A DNA stretch of 64,000 nt from Desulfopila sp. IMCC35008 (GCF_010646885.2 NZ_CP050700.1:3622501-3686500), one strand, 5' to 3'; shown: positions 1 through 9,458, numbered from the stretch's first letter. Notes: generated by a model not told the origin, from the letters alone. Program-made: numbers and translations.

Positions 1-2
1 TG

Positions 3-779
3 GTCTCATCAGAATACAAAAGCGGCCGCAGCCAACTCGGGACTCTGGGCGGGGGCAATCATTTTATAGAAATTCAGCGTGATGAAGACGAATACATCTG
101 GCTGATGATCCACTCCGGCAGCAGGAATATCGGTTACAGGGTCGCCCGTCACTACAACAACCTGGCCCAGGCTTATAACACCAACCACATGTCAGGCGTG
201 CCGACCAGCTGGCAGCTCGCCTTCCTGCCACTTGATAGTGAAGCGGGCCAATTGTACCTGCAGGAGATGCAGTATTGCGTCGATTTCGCGCGTGCCAACC
301 GTAAGCTGATGATGGAGCGCCTCCAGGATATTATCCAGGAGTTTTGTTCTCCTGTCCATTTTTTCGAACGCATAGATATTGCCCACAATTATGCCACACT
401 GGAACATCATTTTGGTAAAGACGTACTGGTGCACCGCAAGGGAGCAACCAGGGCAGGGAAAGGTGAAATCGGTATTATCCCCGGTTCGCAGGGAACCAGT
501 AGCTATATCGTACAGGGAAAAGGCAACCCGGACAGTTTTTGCTCCTGCTCACACGGAGCGGGCAGAAAACTCGGCAGAAAACAGGCCCAGCGGACGCTGA
601 ACCTGCAAAAAGAAATAACCATACTGGAAGAACAGCATATCATACACGCGGTCCGCTCAAAGAGGAACCTGGAAGAGGCTGTCGGTGCTTATAAAAATAT
701 AGAAAAAGTACTCTCTCGCCAGAAAGACCTTGTCGCACCGCTCACCCGTCTTCAACCGCTGGCCGTTGTCAAAGGATAG
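3..779 (+). CDS. rtcB: RNA-splicing ligase RtcB (3' part)
   Basis: This is the C-terminal part of the GTP- and Mn-dependent RNA ligase that joins 2',3'-cyclic phosphate (or 3'-phosphate) ends to 5'-OH ends in RNA repair. The reading frame is open from base 3 and so begins outside the window. The first visible residues hold the family motif LGTLGGGNHFIE, followed by MIHSGSRNIG. Near the C-terminus CSHGAGR contains the histidine that carries the GMP in known RtcB proteins. No archease or rtcA is visible on this side. The gene converges on pdxH, with 12 bases between the two stops. The family is certain. The true start and the N-terminal metal ligands cannot be seen. Confidence 0.95.
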   Translation, partial: VSSEYKSGRSQLGTLGGGNHFIEIQRDEDEYIWLMIHSGSRNIGYRVARHYNNLAQAYNTNHMSGVPTSWQLAFLPLDSEAGQLYLQEMQYCVDFARANRKLMMERLQDIIQEFCSPVHFFERIDIAHNYATLEHHFGKDVLVHRKGATRAGKGEIGIIPGSQGTSSYIVQGKGNPDSFCSCSHGAGRKLGRKQAQRTLNLQKEITILEEQHIIHAVRSKRNLEEAVGAYKNIEKVLSRQKDLVAPLTRLQPLAVVKG

Positions 780-791
780 GAAGCTGGCAAC

Positions 792-1436
792 TCAAGGTGC
801 CAGACGTTCAACCCTCCAGCCACTGTCGGATTCCGCAGACGGTGTGTAGAGAAACCGGTCATGCAGGCGGCTTTTACGGCCCTGCCAGAATTCGATTTCC
901 TCAGGAACCACACGGTAGCCACCCCAAAATGAGGGTAGAGGCACCTTCCCCTCCCCTATCTTGGTTTTCATCTCATTAAATTTCTGTAACAGGATCTGGC
1001 GAGAACTGAGCTTATGGCTTTGACTGGAAACCCAGGCCGCAATCTGGCTCTCCTTGGGGCGTGTCATAAAATACCTGGCTGATTCTGCAGCGGATATCCT
1101 CTCGGCACGACCGTTAATCTGTACCTGTCTTTCCAACTCCAGCCAGACGAACAACAAGCTTACCCGGTTGTTTTCACCAATCTCACGCGACTTCCTGCTC
1201 TCGAAATTGGTGAAAAAGACATACCCTTTCTCATCATAATATTTTAGAAGCACCGTACGTTGACTCGGCTGTCCTTTAGCATTGACCGTAGCCAGAATCA
1301 TGGCGGTGGGGTCCGCGATATGTGTCGCCTGGGCCTGCTCAAACCATCGGCTGAACTGGATCTGGGGATCGGGGTTGAGGTCTGACCGGTTCAGTCCCCC
1401 TTTCAGGTATTCTCTGCGAAACTGGCTTAAATCCAC
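792..1436 (-). CDS. pdxH: Pyridoxamine 5'-phosphate oxidase
   Basis: A 214-residue FMN enzyme that oxidises pyridoxine or pyridoxamine 5'-phosphate to pyridoxal 5'-phosphate in vitamin B6 synthesis and salvage. The length is normal for the family. The FMN-binding split-barrel shows RTVLLKYYDEKGYVFFTNF and SRKSREI, and the C-terminus ends in the usual RLAP. Translation most likely begins at a GTG preceded by AAAGGA about eight bases upstream. A strong hairpin (1471-1513) lies just upstream, between this gene and the Tim44-like gene on the same strand. No other B6 gene is adjacent. Confidence 0.95.
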   Translation of the reverse strand: MDLSQFRREYLKGGLNRSDLNPDPQIQFSRWFEQAQATHIADPTAMILATVNAKGQPSQRTVLLKYYDEKGYVFFTNFESRKSREIGENNRVSLLFVWLELERQVQINGRAERISAAESARYFMTRPKESQIAAWVSSQSHKLSSRQILLQKFNEMKTKIGEGKVPLPSFWGGYRVVPEEIEFWQGRKSRLHDRFLYTPSAESDSGWRVERLAP

Positions 1437-1470
1437 GTACGTATTCCTTTGCTCTTATTAAGTTAGTTAC

Positions 1471-1513
1471 CATCCAAAACCTGATTTTTGAGCCGATATC
1501 AGGTTTTGGGATG
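1471..1513. repeat. Inverted repeat between Tim44-like gene and pdxH
   Basis: Perfect 12-bp arms (CCAAAACCTGAT at 1474-1485, complement at 1498-1509) enclose a 12-base loop. The pairing extends outward to CATCC/GGATG with one bulged base. On the minus strand it lies after the Tim44-like gene and 35 bases before pdxH. No T-run follows on either strand, so it is not a canonical intrinsic terminator. It may be a processing or 5'-leader structure. Confidence 0.6.
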
Positions 1514-1557
1514 ATGACTAAGTTGTATTTTCGTATTTCAATCACCAGAGGGGAGGG

Positions 1558-2478
1558 TTACTCAGGCCCGTGTACACCCTCAAGACGCCAGTTATCAGTC
1601 CCAACAGGGCGAGCCCAGGTCCATTTTTCCTGAAACTTGATTGGTTCAGTATTGGACCCTTCTACCACATCGCCGGTGGTATCATCCACTGTATAGTCGA
1701 GCAGGTTTGCTGTAAACAGGACGGTGACAAAATCCTCGGTGCCGTTGTTACCGGCAGAATCGATGGCAATCTTCCGAACGGCAATGGATTCCAGTTTATT
1801 AATGACGCCACGAGCCTTCATATCAGCAAAATGTTCAGCATATTCAGTGGCCAGCTGGTCGCCCAGCAGGTGTTTGAATGAGTCTATCTCCCGGCGCATC
1901 CAGCCCGCCTGGACCTGGAAAAAGACATCGGAAGCAATCTCCAGAAAATAATCTGGATCAAAGCCGGGATCGTTGCGGCGAATTTCGGCCAGACCGGCAT
2001 CAACGGCCATGGGAGAACCAGGAGCAGGCGGCGGCACATCAAAACCACCGGCCCCCTGTGTCGACGGACCGGATTGCCCGGTCCCTTGCTGACCCGGAAA
2101 TCCTGGCCCACTCTGCTGGTGATAGCCCCCCTGCGTTTGCGTCTGTTTAAACTTCCTGTAAAGAAAATAACCAACACCACCCAACAGCAGGAGAGGCAAG
2201 ATCCCCATGCCCTCACCGCCAAACATAGAGCCGAACAACATGGCACCCAGAGCACCACCAAGCAGGCCTCCGGCTAATCCTTTACCAAAAGACCCGCTCG
2301 ATTTTTTTGTATTCGTGGTTGTCTTTGATGCAGGGGCTTTATACGGTGAAGATTTAAATGACTTACCGCCAAACTTTGCCTTGGCATCCACCGTATCGGT
2401 CAAGGGACCACTACCAAGTATAAATAATCCAAACAACACAACCAGAAAAGGGGTTATCAGACGACTGAAAGATTCCAT
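1558..2478 (-). CDS. Tim44-like domain membrane protein
   Basis: A 306-residue protein. It has an N-terminal hydrophobic segment (about residues 8-28), then a Ser/Thr/Lys-rich linker and a Gly-rich stretch (LAGGLLGGALGAMLFG). A second hydrophobic helix around 92-110 (GILPLLLLGGVGYFLYRKF) is followed by a Gly/Gln/Pro-rich linker. From about residue 160 a C-terminal domain (DYFLEIASDVFFQVQAGWMRRE) matches the Tim44-like/TimA family, a cystatin-like fold. Bacterial members are membrane-anchored and their cellular role is poorly defined. The gene is monocistronic or leads into pdxH. The family call is good, the function unknown. Confidence 0.8.
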   Translation of the reverse strand: MESFSRLITPFLVVLFGLFILGSGPLTDTVDAKAKFGGKSFKSSPYKAPASKTTTNTKKSSGSFGKGLAGGLLGGALGAMLFGSMFGGEGMGILPLLLLGGVGYFLYRKFKQTQTQGGYHQQSGPGFPGQQGTGQSGPSTQGAGGFDVPPPAPGSPMAVDAGLAEIRRNDPGFDPDYFLEIASDVFFQVQAGWMRREIDSFKHLLGDQLATEYAEHFADMKARGVINKLESIAVRKIAIDSAGNNGTEDFVTVLFTANLLDYTVDDTTGDVVEGSNTEPIKFQEKWTWARPVGTDNWRLEGVHGPE

Positions 2479-2630
2479 TTTTTTTCCATTTTAAACTTTT
2501 ATTTTTTTTATGTGCGAAATATACACGCCAACTATAAAACAGTTGCTAATGTAAGTATAAATTTACTAAGAGCAAGAAAAGTAATACAGACCTCACCAAA
2601 TATTCACACTTTTATTTTCTTTGAGAACCT

Positions 2631-4154
2631 ATGCTGCTTATCCACCCTCCACAGACCAAACCAGCAGAACCTCCTGCCGGCATCCCCTTACTGGCGGGTG
2701 CTCTTCGCAATAGTGGTCAGCAATGTGTAATCTGTGACCTGAATATTGAAGGTCTCCATTATCTACTTGACACCAGCACGCCTGCTGAGGATACCTGGAG
2801 CAAAAGGGCATGGAAAAATCGCTATAACCATCTCAATACTCTCCGGAACTGCGACACCTACCTCAACCTCTCACGCTACACCAGGGCAGTCACCGACCTG
2901 AACAAGGTGGTGGAAAATGCCGGCAAGAGATCGGGTATACAGCTCTCCCTCGCCAATTACCAGGACCCTGCACTCTCACCACTGAAAAGTGATGACCTGC
3001 TGGCCAGCAGCAGCCGGTTCGCAGAAAATATTTATTATCCGTTTTTCTCCAAACGATTGACCCAACTGATTGAAGCCCACACCCCAACCTTCATTGGATT
3101 CTCGCTCAACTACCTGAGCCAGGCTCTCTGCACCTTTGCCATGGTTGGTTTTGTGCGGCAGGTGTTCCCACAGATACAGATCGTCCTCGGGGGGGGATTG
3201 GTAACCACCTGGCTGCAAAATAAAGGTCAGCTTACCCAGTTTGAAGGCTTAATTAACCACTTGGTGGCGGGTGCTGGAGAAACTCAGCTCCTCGATATTG
3301 TAGAGAAAACCAAACTATCACGAAAAGACTACCAACCCGATTTCACGGATCTTCTCGAATATAACTATACATCTCCTGGATTTGTACTGCCGTACAGCAG
3401 CTCCACCGGCTGCTTCTGGCGAAAATGCTCTTTCTGCCCCGAGACAAGTGAGGGAAATCCTTTTAAGCCGATTCCTGTAGAGGAGGTCCGGAGCGAACTT
3501 GCAACCCTGGCCGACAAGACCCAACCGAAACTCATCCATCTGCTCGACAATGCCATAAGCCCAGCTGTGCTGAAATCAATGACACACCAGCCACCCATAG
3601 CACCGTGGTACGGGTTTGTCAGGTTTAGTGAACATCTGGCGGACCCAGACTTCTGCCAGGCACTCAAGCGATCAGGTTGTGCTCTGTTAAAAATTGGACT
3701 TGAGTCCGGCAATCAGGCAGTGCTGGATACTATGCACAAAGGAATCGACCTGAATCTGGCCCATAGGGCACTCACAGCTCTGAGAAATGCCTCCATTGCC
3801 ACCTATGTCTACATCCTGTTCGGAACACCAGGTGAAGCCGAGGAAGAGGCGAGGGATACCCTGCATTTTGTTGCTGCCCATCACCGGAGCATCAGTTTCC
3901 TGAATCTCGCCATCTTCAACTTACCGATTGGCAGCGCTGAAATCGACGACCTTGATATCCATGATTTTTATGAGGCTGACCTGTCGATTTATTGCGATTT
4001 TGAACATCCACGGGGCTGGAACAGGAAAGCGATCCGCCACTTCCTTGAGGGTCAATTTAAGAGAGAACCGAGAATTAAGGCGATCCTCAAGAGAGACCCG
4101 GTGCATTTCACCTCTAATCACGCACCTTTTTTCAGTAGACAGGAAGTCTCTTAA
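2631..4154 (+). CDS. Radical SAM protein with B12-binding-like N-terminus
   Basis: A 507-residue protein beginning MLLIHPPQTKPAEPPAGIP, the usual start of B12-binding-domain radical SAM enzymes. Residues about 1-215 look like that Rossmann domain (FIGFSLNY, IQIVLGGGLVTTWL), but the DxHxxG cobalamin motif is not apparent. The cluster motif STGCFWRKCSFCPE is CX4CX2C rather than CX3CX2C. This spacing is known in a minority of radical SAM families, including some RiPP-maturation enzymes. The TIM barrel follows (LLKIGLESGNQAVLDTMHKG, YVYILFGTPGE). The gene stands alone between divergent or convergent neighbours, and no precursor peptide or partner gene is visible. Substrate unknown. A weak GAG lies upstream of the chosen ATG. 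Confidence 0.85.
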   Translation: MLLIHPPQTKPAEPPAGIPLLAGALRNSGQQCVICDLNIEGLHYLLDTSTPAEDTWSKRAWKNRYNHLNTLRNCDTYLNLSRYTRAVTDLNKVVENAGKRSGIQLSLANYQDPALSPLKSDDLLASSSRFAENIYYPFFSKRLTQLIEAHTPTFIGFSLNYLSQALCTFAMVGFVRQVFPQIQIVLGGGLVTTWLQNKGQLTQFEGLINHLVAGAGETQLLDIVEKTKLSRKDYQPDFTDLLEYNYTSPGFVLPYSSSTGCFWRKCSFCPETSEGNPFKPIPVEEVRSELATLADKTQPKLIHLLDNAISPAVLKSMTHQPPIAPWYGFVRFSEHLADPDFCQALKRSGCALLKIGLESGNQAVLDTMHKGIDLNLAHRALTALRNASIATYVYILFGTPGEAEEEARDTLHFVAAHHRSISFLNLAIFNLPIGSAEIDDLDIHDFYEADLSIYCDFEHPRGWNRKAIRHFLEGQFKREPRIKAILKRDPVHFTSNHAPFFSRQEVS

Positions 4155-4223
4155 AAGAAATGTCTCCCCCTTCTACCCGGCTCAAAGAACTGTCCCTTCC
4201 TGATTAAAAAAAGGATAAAAGAG

Positions 4224-4260
4224 AAAAAAATCCCCGTTACATCTATCATGCGACGGGGAT
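4224..4260 (-). terminator. Intrinsic terminator of the FKBP gene
   Basis: The arms ATCCCCGT (4230-4237) and ACGGGGAT (4253-4260) form an 8-bp stem. Read on the minus strand the stem is followed directly by a run of seven T. It lies 30 bases after the stop of the minus-strand FKBP gene and separates it from the convergent radical SAM gene. Confidence 0.85.
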
Positions 4261-4289
4261 ATTATAAAACTGCAGACAGGATACGGTTC

Positions 4290-4718
4290 TTATCCTATGC
4301 TCACCAGCTCCAGATCGAAGTTGAGATCTTTTCCGGCCAGGGGCGGATTGGCATCAAGGATAATGTGGTCGTCATTGGTTTCCATAACGGTGACCAACAT
4401 GATCTGGCCTTCTGGACCACCGACCTCAAGCCGCATCCCTTCCTCCGGATTCAGATCGGGCGGGACCTGCTCCTGCGGGACGGTCATGACCAGATCGCCG
4501 CTGTACTCTCCATACGCCTTCTCCACCGGTATCAAGACACTCTTTTTCTCTCCGGGAGACATACCGGTTACCGCCTCGTCAAAACCGACAATAACCTGTC
4601 CGCTGCCAATTTCAAATTCTAAGGGATCATGTCCTTCCGAACTATCAAAAATGGACCCGTCTTCCAGGGTACCTTTATAATGAACCTTTACCTTGTCACC
4701 GCGCTTTGCCTCTGCCAT
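4290..4718 (-). CDS. FKBP-type peptidyl-prolyl isomerase, SlyD-like
   Basis: A cytoplasmic-looking FKBP with the insert-in-flap arrangement of SlyD/FkpB proteins. It shows VKVHYKGTLEDGSIFDSSEG, GFDEAVTGMSPGEKK and AYGEYSGDLV, then the flap-insert region and a final return to the FKBP domain (DANPPLAGKDLNFDLELVSIG). It catalyses cis-trans isomerisation of X-Pro bonds and acts as a folding helper. It lacks the His/Cys-rich metal-binding tail of E. coli SlyD. I start at the ATG giving MAEAKRGDKV because GAGG lies eight bases upstream. An in-frame ATG 36 bases earlier has no ribosome site and adds residues atypical of the family. Confidence 0.92.
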   Translation of the reverse strand: MAEAKRGDKVKVHYKGTLEDGSIFDSSEGHDPLEFEIGSGQVIVGFDEAVTGMSPGEKKSVLIPVEKAYGEYSGDLVMTVPQEQVPPDLNPEEGMRLEVGGPEGQIMLVTVMETNDDHIILDANPPLAGKDLNFDLELVSIG

Positions 4719-4892
4719 ACTATTCGCCTCTATATTGTTGTCGGGCATCATCACCCAATATTCATTTCAATTGCTCCGCTCCACTGCCGGGGCGAAAAAC
4801 TATACCATAACGCCGCCCTTCTGAACAGCACTGATTCTTTGAATGTTACATGCAATTCCAAAAAAGACGTAAAAGAACGGATCCGTCAGCGA

Positions 4893-5798
4893 CTATCGGC
4901 TGATAAACATCTTCACAAACTCTCTTCCCGCCTGATACCCGGCATCAATGGCATCTTTACGATTTCTATATGTCCTGCCCGCGCCTGCTGATACTCCCGG
5001 CCTGATAAGATAATCAGCCTCCATCATTTCAGGCTCAGCCGCCACACAGCTCTGCAATTGAAGGGTGGCGGTCAACATACCGGCGCGGCCCCCTTTTAGC
5101 GGCAGGGGAAAACCACACAACACATCCACACCGATAACGATATCGGCCCCCAACTTTCTGGCAAACCGGACAGGAACCAGAGATAGCAATCCGCCATCAA
5201 CCCAGACGGAACCATTTACCTCCACCGGCACCAATGTCCCGGGGATAGTCACCGATGCCTGCACCGCCCGACCCACATCACCCTCCACTATAAGCAGACT
5301 TTCATGATGTGTCATGTCGGTAACCGTAATGCCAGTTGGGAGTGATAATTGCTCAAGGCTCCTGTTTCCGGTAACCCCGTTTATCCACTCCGCCAGGGCC
5401 CTGCCGTTGACCCTTCCCTCATCACTGAAAACCACATCCGTCACATCCGCCGGTTTTACAGAGAGTACAGCAGCCTCAATATCTTCATATTCCATACCAC
5501 TGGCATACAGCACAGCTGCAATGGCGCCCACAGAAGAACCTGTTACCAGATCTGCATAAATTCCAGCCTCATCGAGTGCCCTTATCACTCCCAGATGAGC
5601 AAAACCACGCACCCCTCCACCTCCAAAAGCAAGACCGATCGAAGGCCCTGACTCGGTCCTCTTGTCACGAATCGCGACAACATCGGCCTGGGAAACTCCA
5701 CACAAATCGTCGTACCTGTTCTTTTCTGCACATCCACCGAGATACATCAGCAACCAAACAACCAAGAGTGAACGACACCATGATACCTGTCTCTTCAT
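4893..5798 (-). CDS. Patatin-like phospholipase lipoprotein
   Basis: A 301-residue lipoprotein. A hydrophobic signal ends in the lipobox L-G-G-C, with the lipidated Cys at residue 23. A patatin domain follows: oxyanion-hole motif GGGGVRG at 59-65, nucleophile Ser89 in GSSVG (87-91), and the dyad Asp in VDGG near residue 200. This is the RssA/YchK class of Ser-Asp acyl hydrolases, which release fatty acids from phospholipids or lysophospholipids. The lipoprotein form implies action at a membrane face of the envelope. The gene is single, with the FKBP gene downstream on the same strand about 175 bases away. Physiological substrate unknown. Confidence 0.88.
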   Translation of the reverse strand: MKRQVSWCRSLLVVWLLMYLGGCAEKNRYDDLCGVSQADVVAIRDKRTESGPSIGLAFGGGGVRGFAHLGVIRALDEAGIYADLVTGSSVGAIAAVLYASGMEYEDIEAAVLSVKPADVTDVVFSDEGRVNGRALAEWINGVTGNRSLEQLSLPTGITVTDMTHHESLLIVEGDVGRAVQASVTIPGTLVPVEVNGSVWVDGGLLSLVPVRFARKLGADIVIGVDVLCGFPLPLKGGRAGMLTATLQLQSCVAAEPEMMEADYLIRPGVSAGAGRTYRNRKDAIDAGYQAGREFVKMFISR

Positions 5799-6017
5799 TT
5801 CATTTCTTTCCTGTTGTTTGCGTCATAACTTCAGGACAAATCCCAATAGAGGTTTCATCCTACCTACCAATATATTTATACTCGTGCCATTTACCTGTAA
5901 GGAAATCAAGGCCTTCATACCCTATGACTCAAATGCAAATTTTCACCCAATTGTTGTATTACTCTAAACCTGATGGTATAGGTTTTGGAAATATATAAAA
6001 AATAACTGGGAGCAGAT

Positions 6018-7262
6018 ATGCCGCGATCAAGAAGTGGTTTTATTCAACTTATTACTAAAATACCATTCCCATTATTGCTATTCTTTGGAGTTGGAATAGC
6101 CGGTGCCTTGCCACTTTTAGCTACAGGTTTGATTTTGATACGTTATGATCTTTCAATGACGCAAGGAGTGATGGTTCTTGCTGGTGGAGCTCTGTTTGGC
6201 ATAGGGGCAAATTTCCTGATAGTCAACATTTTAAATTTGAGACCCAAAGTAATCGCCGAGGAGGTTAAAAGTATTGCGAGTGGCGATCTAACTCATTCCC
6301 CACACTCAGATGTACAAGATTCCTTCGGAGAGTTGACCCGTGATCTTGGGATAATGGTTAACAGTATGAGGGACATGATTGGAAATTCACAGACGTTAAG
6401 CAAACAGCTTGAAGTTGAATCAGCAGGGCTTGATACAATATCAACAGAGATGACTGAAAGAATCCACACAGCCAACGAGTTTTCAACAAATGTAGCTCGT
6501 AGCACTGAGGAAGTAAGTCAGAATACTAATTCGGTAGCCGTTGCTATAGAAGAATCCACTGCAAATACATCTCAAATAAGCGTTTCTGTTGAGTCTCTTG
6601 AAACAAATACTAATATTTTAGCCGAAGAGACCGAAAAGACAGGCGTTACAGCAGAGCAGGCTGTTCAATCAGTTGAGAAAGCAAACAGCACAATAAACAC
6701 TCTAGGTAGATCGGCGCAACAAATTAGTCAAGTTACTGAGACGATAACAGAAATATCTGAACAGACTAATTTACTCGCACTAAACGCCACAATTGAAGCA
6801 GCACGGGCCGGAGAGGCAGGAAAAGGATTTGCTGTTGTAGCTAACGAAATAAAAGATCTTGCGAGACAGACTGCTGTTGCAACTCAAGAAATTAAAGGAA
6901 TGATAGAAGAGATCCAACTTAACACTAATACCAGTGTTACTACTATTGAGGAGATCTCTTCAATTATTGGTGAAGTTAATAGCTCTGTGACCAATATTCG
7001 CACCTCAATTCAAGGGCTAACAGTTTCTACCGCTGAGATTGCTACCAACATAAGTGAATCTAAAGAGGTACTCGGTGAAATTAGCCAGACAGTTGCAGAA
7101 ACTTCTGTAAAAAGTGTTTCCATGAGTGATCATGTCGTTGAGATCGACAGCAAAATTAGAGAAATAGAAGTTAATGGGGAGGTAGTAAAAAAATCATCAA
7201 AAGAACTGTCAAACATAGCAATTAGTCTGAAACAAAGTTTACAGAGGTTTCGAGTACAGTGA
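6018..7262 (+). CDS. Methyl-accepting chemotaxis protein without a sensor domain
   Basis: A 414-residue chemoreceptor. Two N-terminal hydrophobic helices (about 16-40 and 50-75) are separated by only a few residues, so there is essentially no periplasmic ligand domain. A HAMP-like segment follows ([20 protein letters not shown]), then a long coiled-coil signalling domain with the receptor tip [19 protein letters not shown] and [19 protein letters not shown]. It would signal through CheA/CheW, perhaps sensing membrane state or a partner protein. A good ribosome site (GGGAG) lies before the ATG. The gene is visibly richer in A+T than its neighbours. It is single, with no che gene adjacent. Confidence 0.92.
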   Translation: MPRSRSGFIQLITKIPFPLLLFFGVGIAGALPLLATGLILIRYDLSMTQGVMVLAGGALFGIGANFLIVNILNLRPKVIAEEVKSIASGDLTHSPHSDVQDSFGELTRDLGIMVNSMRDMIGNSQTLSKQLEVESAGLDTISTEMTERIHTANEFSTNVARSTEEVSQNTNSVAVAIEESTANTSQISVSVESLETNTNILAEETEKTGVTAEQAVQSVEKANSTINTLGRSAQQISQVTETITEISEQTNLLALNATIEAARAGEAGKGFAVVANEIKDLARQTAVATQEIKGMIEEIQLNTNTSVTTIEEISSIIGEVNSSVTNIRTSIQGLTVSTAEIATNISESKEVLGEISQTVAETSVKSVSMSDHVVEIDSKIREIEVNGEVVKKSSKELSNIAISLKQSLQRFRVQ

Positions 7263-7486
7263 CCCCCACATGTTACAACTTTGCTCCCAACTGACACTTC
7301 AAGTGACTGTGTTGCTGTAGATCTGGCAATCTCTCCTTGATTGACATGATGCATCCCTTTAAAAGTGCACATTCGCTAGTTACACAAAAAAGAGTGCTAT
7401 CCGAAAAGAAACAACAATCATTGCTGTAAGGTATTGATTGAAAAGCACGTACTTACTCTTTCAAATCGTTTCCTGATTTCCACACA
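7263..7486. other. Intergenic, no gene seen
   Basis: This A+T-rich gap lies between the convergent chemoreceptor and HD-domain genes. Only a short imperfect palindrome around CACTTCAAGTG is visible, and there is no convincing terminator. Confidence 0.5.
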
Positions 7487-8077
7487 TTAAGGTAACAGGT
7501 ATCCCTTCTCCACGGAGTCATTGATCAGTTCTTGAGCGAATTTCCACAATTCCCAGGATCCGTCTGCAATATGGGCATTTCGTTGTAAAACCTGCTGCCT
7601 TGTAATGCCATGCTCTCTCCAGGCCCTGCCTTCTGAGTAATAATTATGCAGCAGGGGCATCAGGCGATCGAGCGATTGAGCAAAACGGGATTCGGTAGTT
7701 TCTCCTTTCTCGAACTCTTCCCAGATCACGATAAAATCATTTTTCTGAACTGCTGGAAGCAAACTGTAGAGTTTCTGGGCGGCTTGTTTTTCTCTCTCCG
7801 CCTTCCCTTCATTACCCTCGATATCGTAACAAAAGGTATCACCGGCATATATTTCCACAATATCGTGAAGTAATACCATCTTCAGTACATGGGAGACATC
7901 CACTTCTTTATTGGCATATTCACAAAGTACGAGAGCCATAAGGGCCAGATGCCAACTATGTTCTGCATCATTCTCATGACGGTCTGTACCGAGAACGTAG
8001 GTCCTCCGAAAAACCGTTTTGAGTTTGTCGATCTCCACAAGAAAACCAATTTGTTTCGACAAATTATCGTCACTCAT
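7487..8077 (-). CDS. HD-domain phosphohydrolase (YfbR/HDDC2 type)
   Basis: A protein of about 196 residues with the metal-binding histidines and HD pair of HD hydrolases: RHENDAEHSWHLALMA near residues 33-48 and VLLHDIVEIYAGD near 68-80. This pattern is that of the YfbR/HDDC2 group, which includes 5'-deoxyribonucleotidases. Activity on dNMPs is therefore likely but unproven. The chosen ATG follows AGGTGG closely. An upstream GTG adds two residues and is a possible alternative. It is the last gene of a minus-strand group with the membrane protein at 8380-9033. Confidence 0.85.
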   Translation of the reverse strand: MSDDNLSKQIGFLVEIDKLKTVFRRTYVLGTDRHENDAEHSWHLALMALVLCEYANKEVDVSHVLKMVLLHDIVEIYAGDTFCYDIEGNEGKAEREKQAAQKLYSLLPAVQKNDFIVIWEEFEKGETTESRFAQSLDRLMPLLHNYYSEGRAWREHGITRQQVLQRNAHIADGSWELWKFAQELINDSVEKGYLLP

Positions 8078-8092
8078 TTCCACCTCATCCTC

Positions 8093-8434
8093 TCATCCAG
8101 AATCCTGCTCCCTATCGACCCAGTCCGCATGGCAGAAACAAATGCCTACTGCCAACCGTTGCGGCAGAAACAATGCCACTGTAATGGTTTTCCTGATATC
8201 GTACCCTCCGACGACACTGGTAATACCGGACCAATCTGCCAGATCCGCCGGGTCAAACGAATTACCACCGCAAAAAACCGCGAGCAGATTCTTAATGTAA
8301 GCGGAACGATTCTCCAATGGTTTGAATGCGCCCGGACTGCTGCGGGCAATGATAACGCCTCTCCTTCCTGACAGCGAAACTATGAGATAGATTTTTCTAC
8401 ATTCCGTTTTCCAGCAAGATGATAGATAGCACAA
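8093..8434 (-). CDS. Short uncharacterised ORF, possibly a gene remnant
   Basis: An open frame fills the gap between the membrane-protein gene and the HD gene on their strand. Its later part reads like protein (ENRSAYIKNLLAVFCGG, ADLADWSGITSVVGGYDI). It has no normal start. The only TTG lies inside the upstream gene, and a strong AGGAAGGAGAGG at about 8360-8371 is followed in frame by ATT, or by TTG in another frame. I do not recognise it. It may be a small gene with an unusual start, a remnant, or chance. Confidence 0.25.
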   Translation of the reverse strand: MCYLSSCWKTECRKIYLIVSLSGRRGVIIARSSPGAFKPLENRSAYIKNLLAVFCGGNSFDPADLADWSGITSVVGGYDIRKTITVALFLPQRLAVGICFCHADWVDREQDSG

Positions 8435-9033
8435 AGTAAAAAGAGCGGGATAGCAAGTTCAATGACCTCTTCGTTTATCTGCATAGATCTTGCCGGGTTT
8501 TCATGATAGAGGGCAGCAATCCAGTGCAAAGAAGCTGATATGGAATCCATGCCCTTGCTGCCTATCGCAAAGAGAAGCGCCAGACCGACATTGACGGCTA
8601 CAGATTCCTTTTTTTTCAGCCCGTCCAGGAACCCAGGGAAATGGGTACGTGAGAAATAGACAAGAACAATAACCAGTAGAATCATCAAAAGAGAAACGAT
8701 CCCCTTCTCAGGCAGAGGGACATCCGGACTCAGATAGTACCTGCTCTTAAAGATGCCCATGGTGGTAAATTTTGAGTGAAAGTCAAGTTCGCGCAATCCT
8801 AGCAACAACACCAGGAAACCACCCAGCACAGTCCTAACGCCCGGCCTGAAAAATGGTAGAACCACCAGCCCAAACGCTGCGATAAAATAGCCGATGACGG
8901 TCAGCATCTCGATCGGTCCGTGTTCAACCACTAGCGATACTGCCAACTCTACCGGCAGCATATTGATTGTCACAAGGAGGAACATCGTTACTGTCAGGAC
9001 AATGCGAATTCCCTGGATACATTCTCTGGACAT
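8380..9033 (-). CDS. Multi-pass membrane protein of unknown function
   Basis: A 217-residue protein with about six hydrophobic helices. Polar residues at helix borders look conserved in type: LGLRELDFHSKF in the middle, GSKGMDSIS later, and INEEVIELAIPLF before the last helix. Acidic and histidine residues set in membrane helices could bind a metal or act in catalysis, but I do not recognise a family. The start has only a weak ribosome site. It heads the minus-strand group that ends in the HD hydrolase. Confidence 0.7.
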   Translation of the reverse strand: MSRECIQGIRIVLTVTMFLLVTINMLPVELAVSLVVEHGPIEMLTVIGYFIAAFGLVVLPFFRPGVRTVLGGFLVLLLGLRELDFHSKFTTMGIFKSRYYLSPDVPLPEKGIVSLLMILLVIVLVYFSRTHFPGFLDGLKKKESVAVNVGLALLFAIGSKGMDSISASLHWIAALYHENPARSMQINEEVIELAIPLFLLCAIYHLAGKRNVEKSIS

Positions 9034-9458
9034 ATTTTTAACTACACCCTAAAGTAAACTGAATAGTTGTGTTGCTCTTTTCCCGTGTGGCATCTTTACC
9101 ATGTTTAACCTGCACTTCTCACCGAAAATTTGGTTTTATTTGTAAAATCAAGACAAACAGCAAGGGAAAACCACCACGGGGATGAAGGCTTATAACAAAT
9201 TATTCTTCGCCAAACAGGCATTTCGGTGGAGGCGTAAGGTGGCACCCTTCATTCAGCAATCACACTATCCCAAGGAATTTCATCTACATGACGACAGCGT
9301 GGCTATTGACATGCAACGGTGCACCTTGAGTTTTCAATTCCATTGATAACATCAGCAAACAATATCGTATTGTATCCTGGCCCTTTTCATAGAAATATAG
9401 CAGGAGTATTCAAACGTCTGACGCAAGCCGAAAACGCTTTCCATATAACACTTTACAA
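9034..9458. other. Divergent intergenic region, one tiny ORF
   Basis: This stretch of about 425 bases separates the membrane-protein gene from pyruvate kinase. A plus-strand frame at 9182-9346 could encode 54 residues beginning MKAYNKLFFAKQAFRW, with CGGGG touching the ATG. There is no proper ribosome-site spacing and no recognised family. The pyruvate kinase leader shows no clear -35/-10 pair and no obvious Shine-Dalgarno sequence. Confidence 0.3.
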
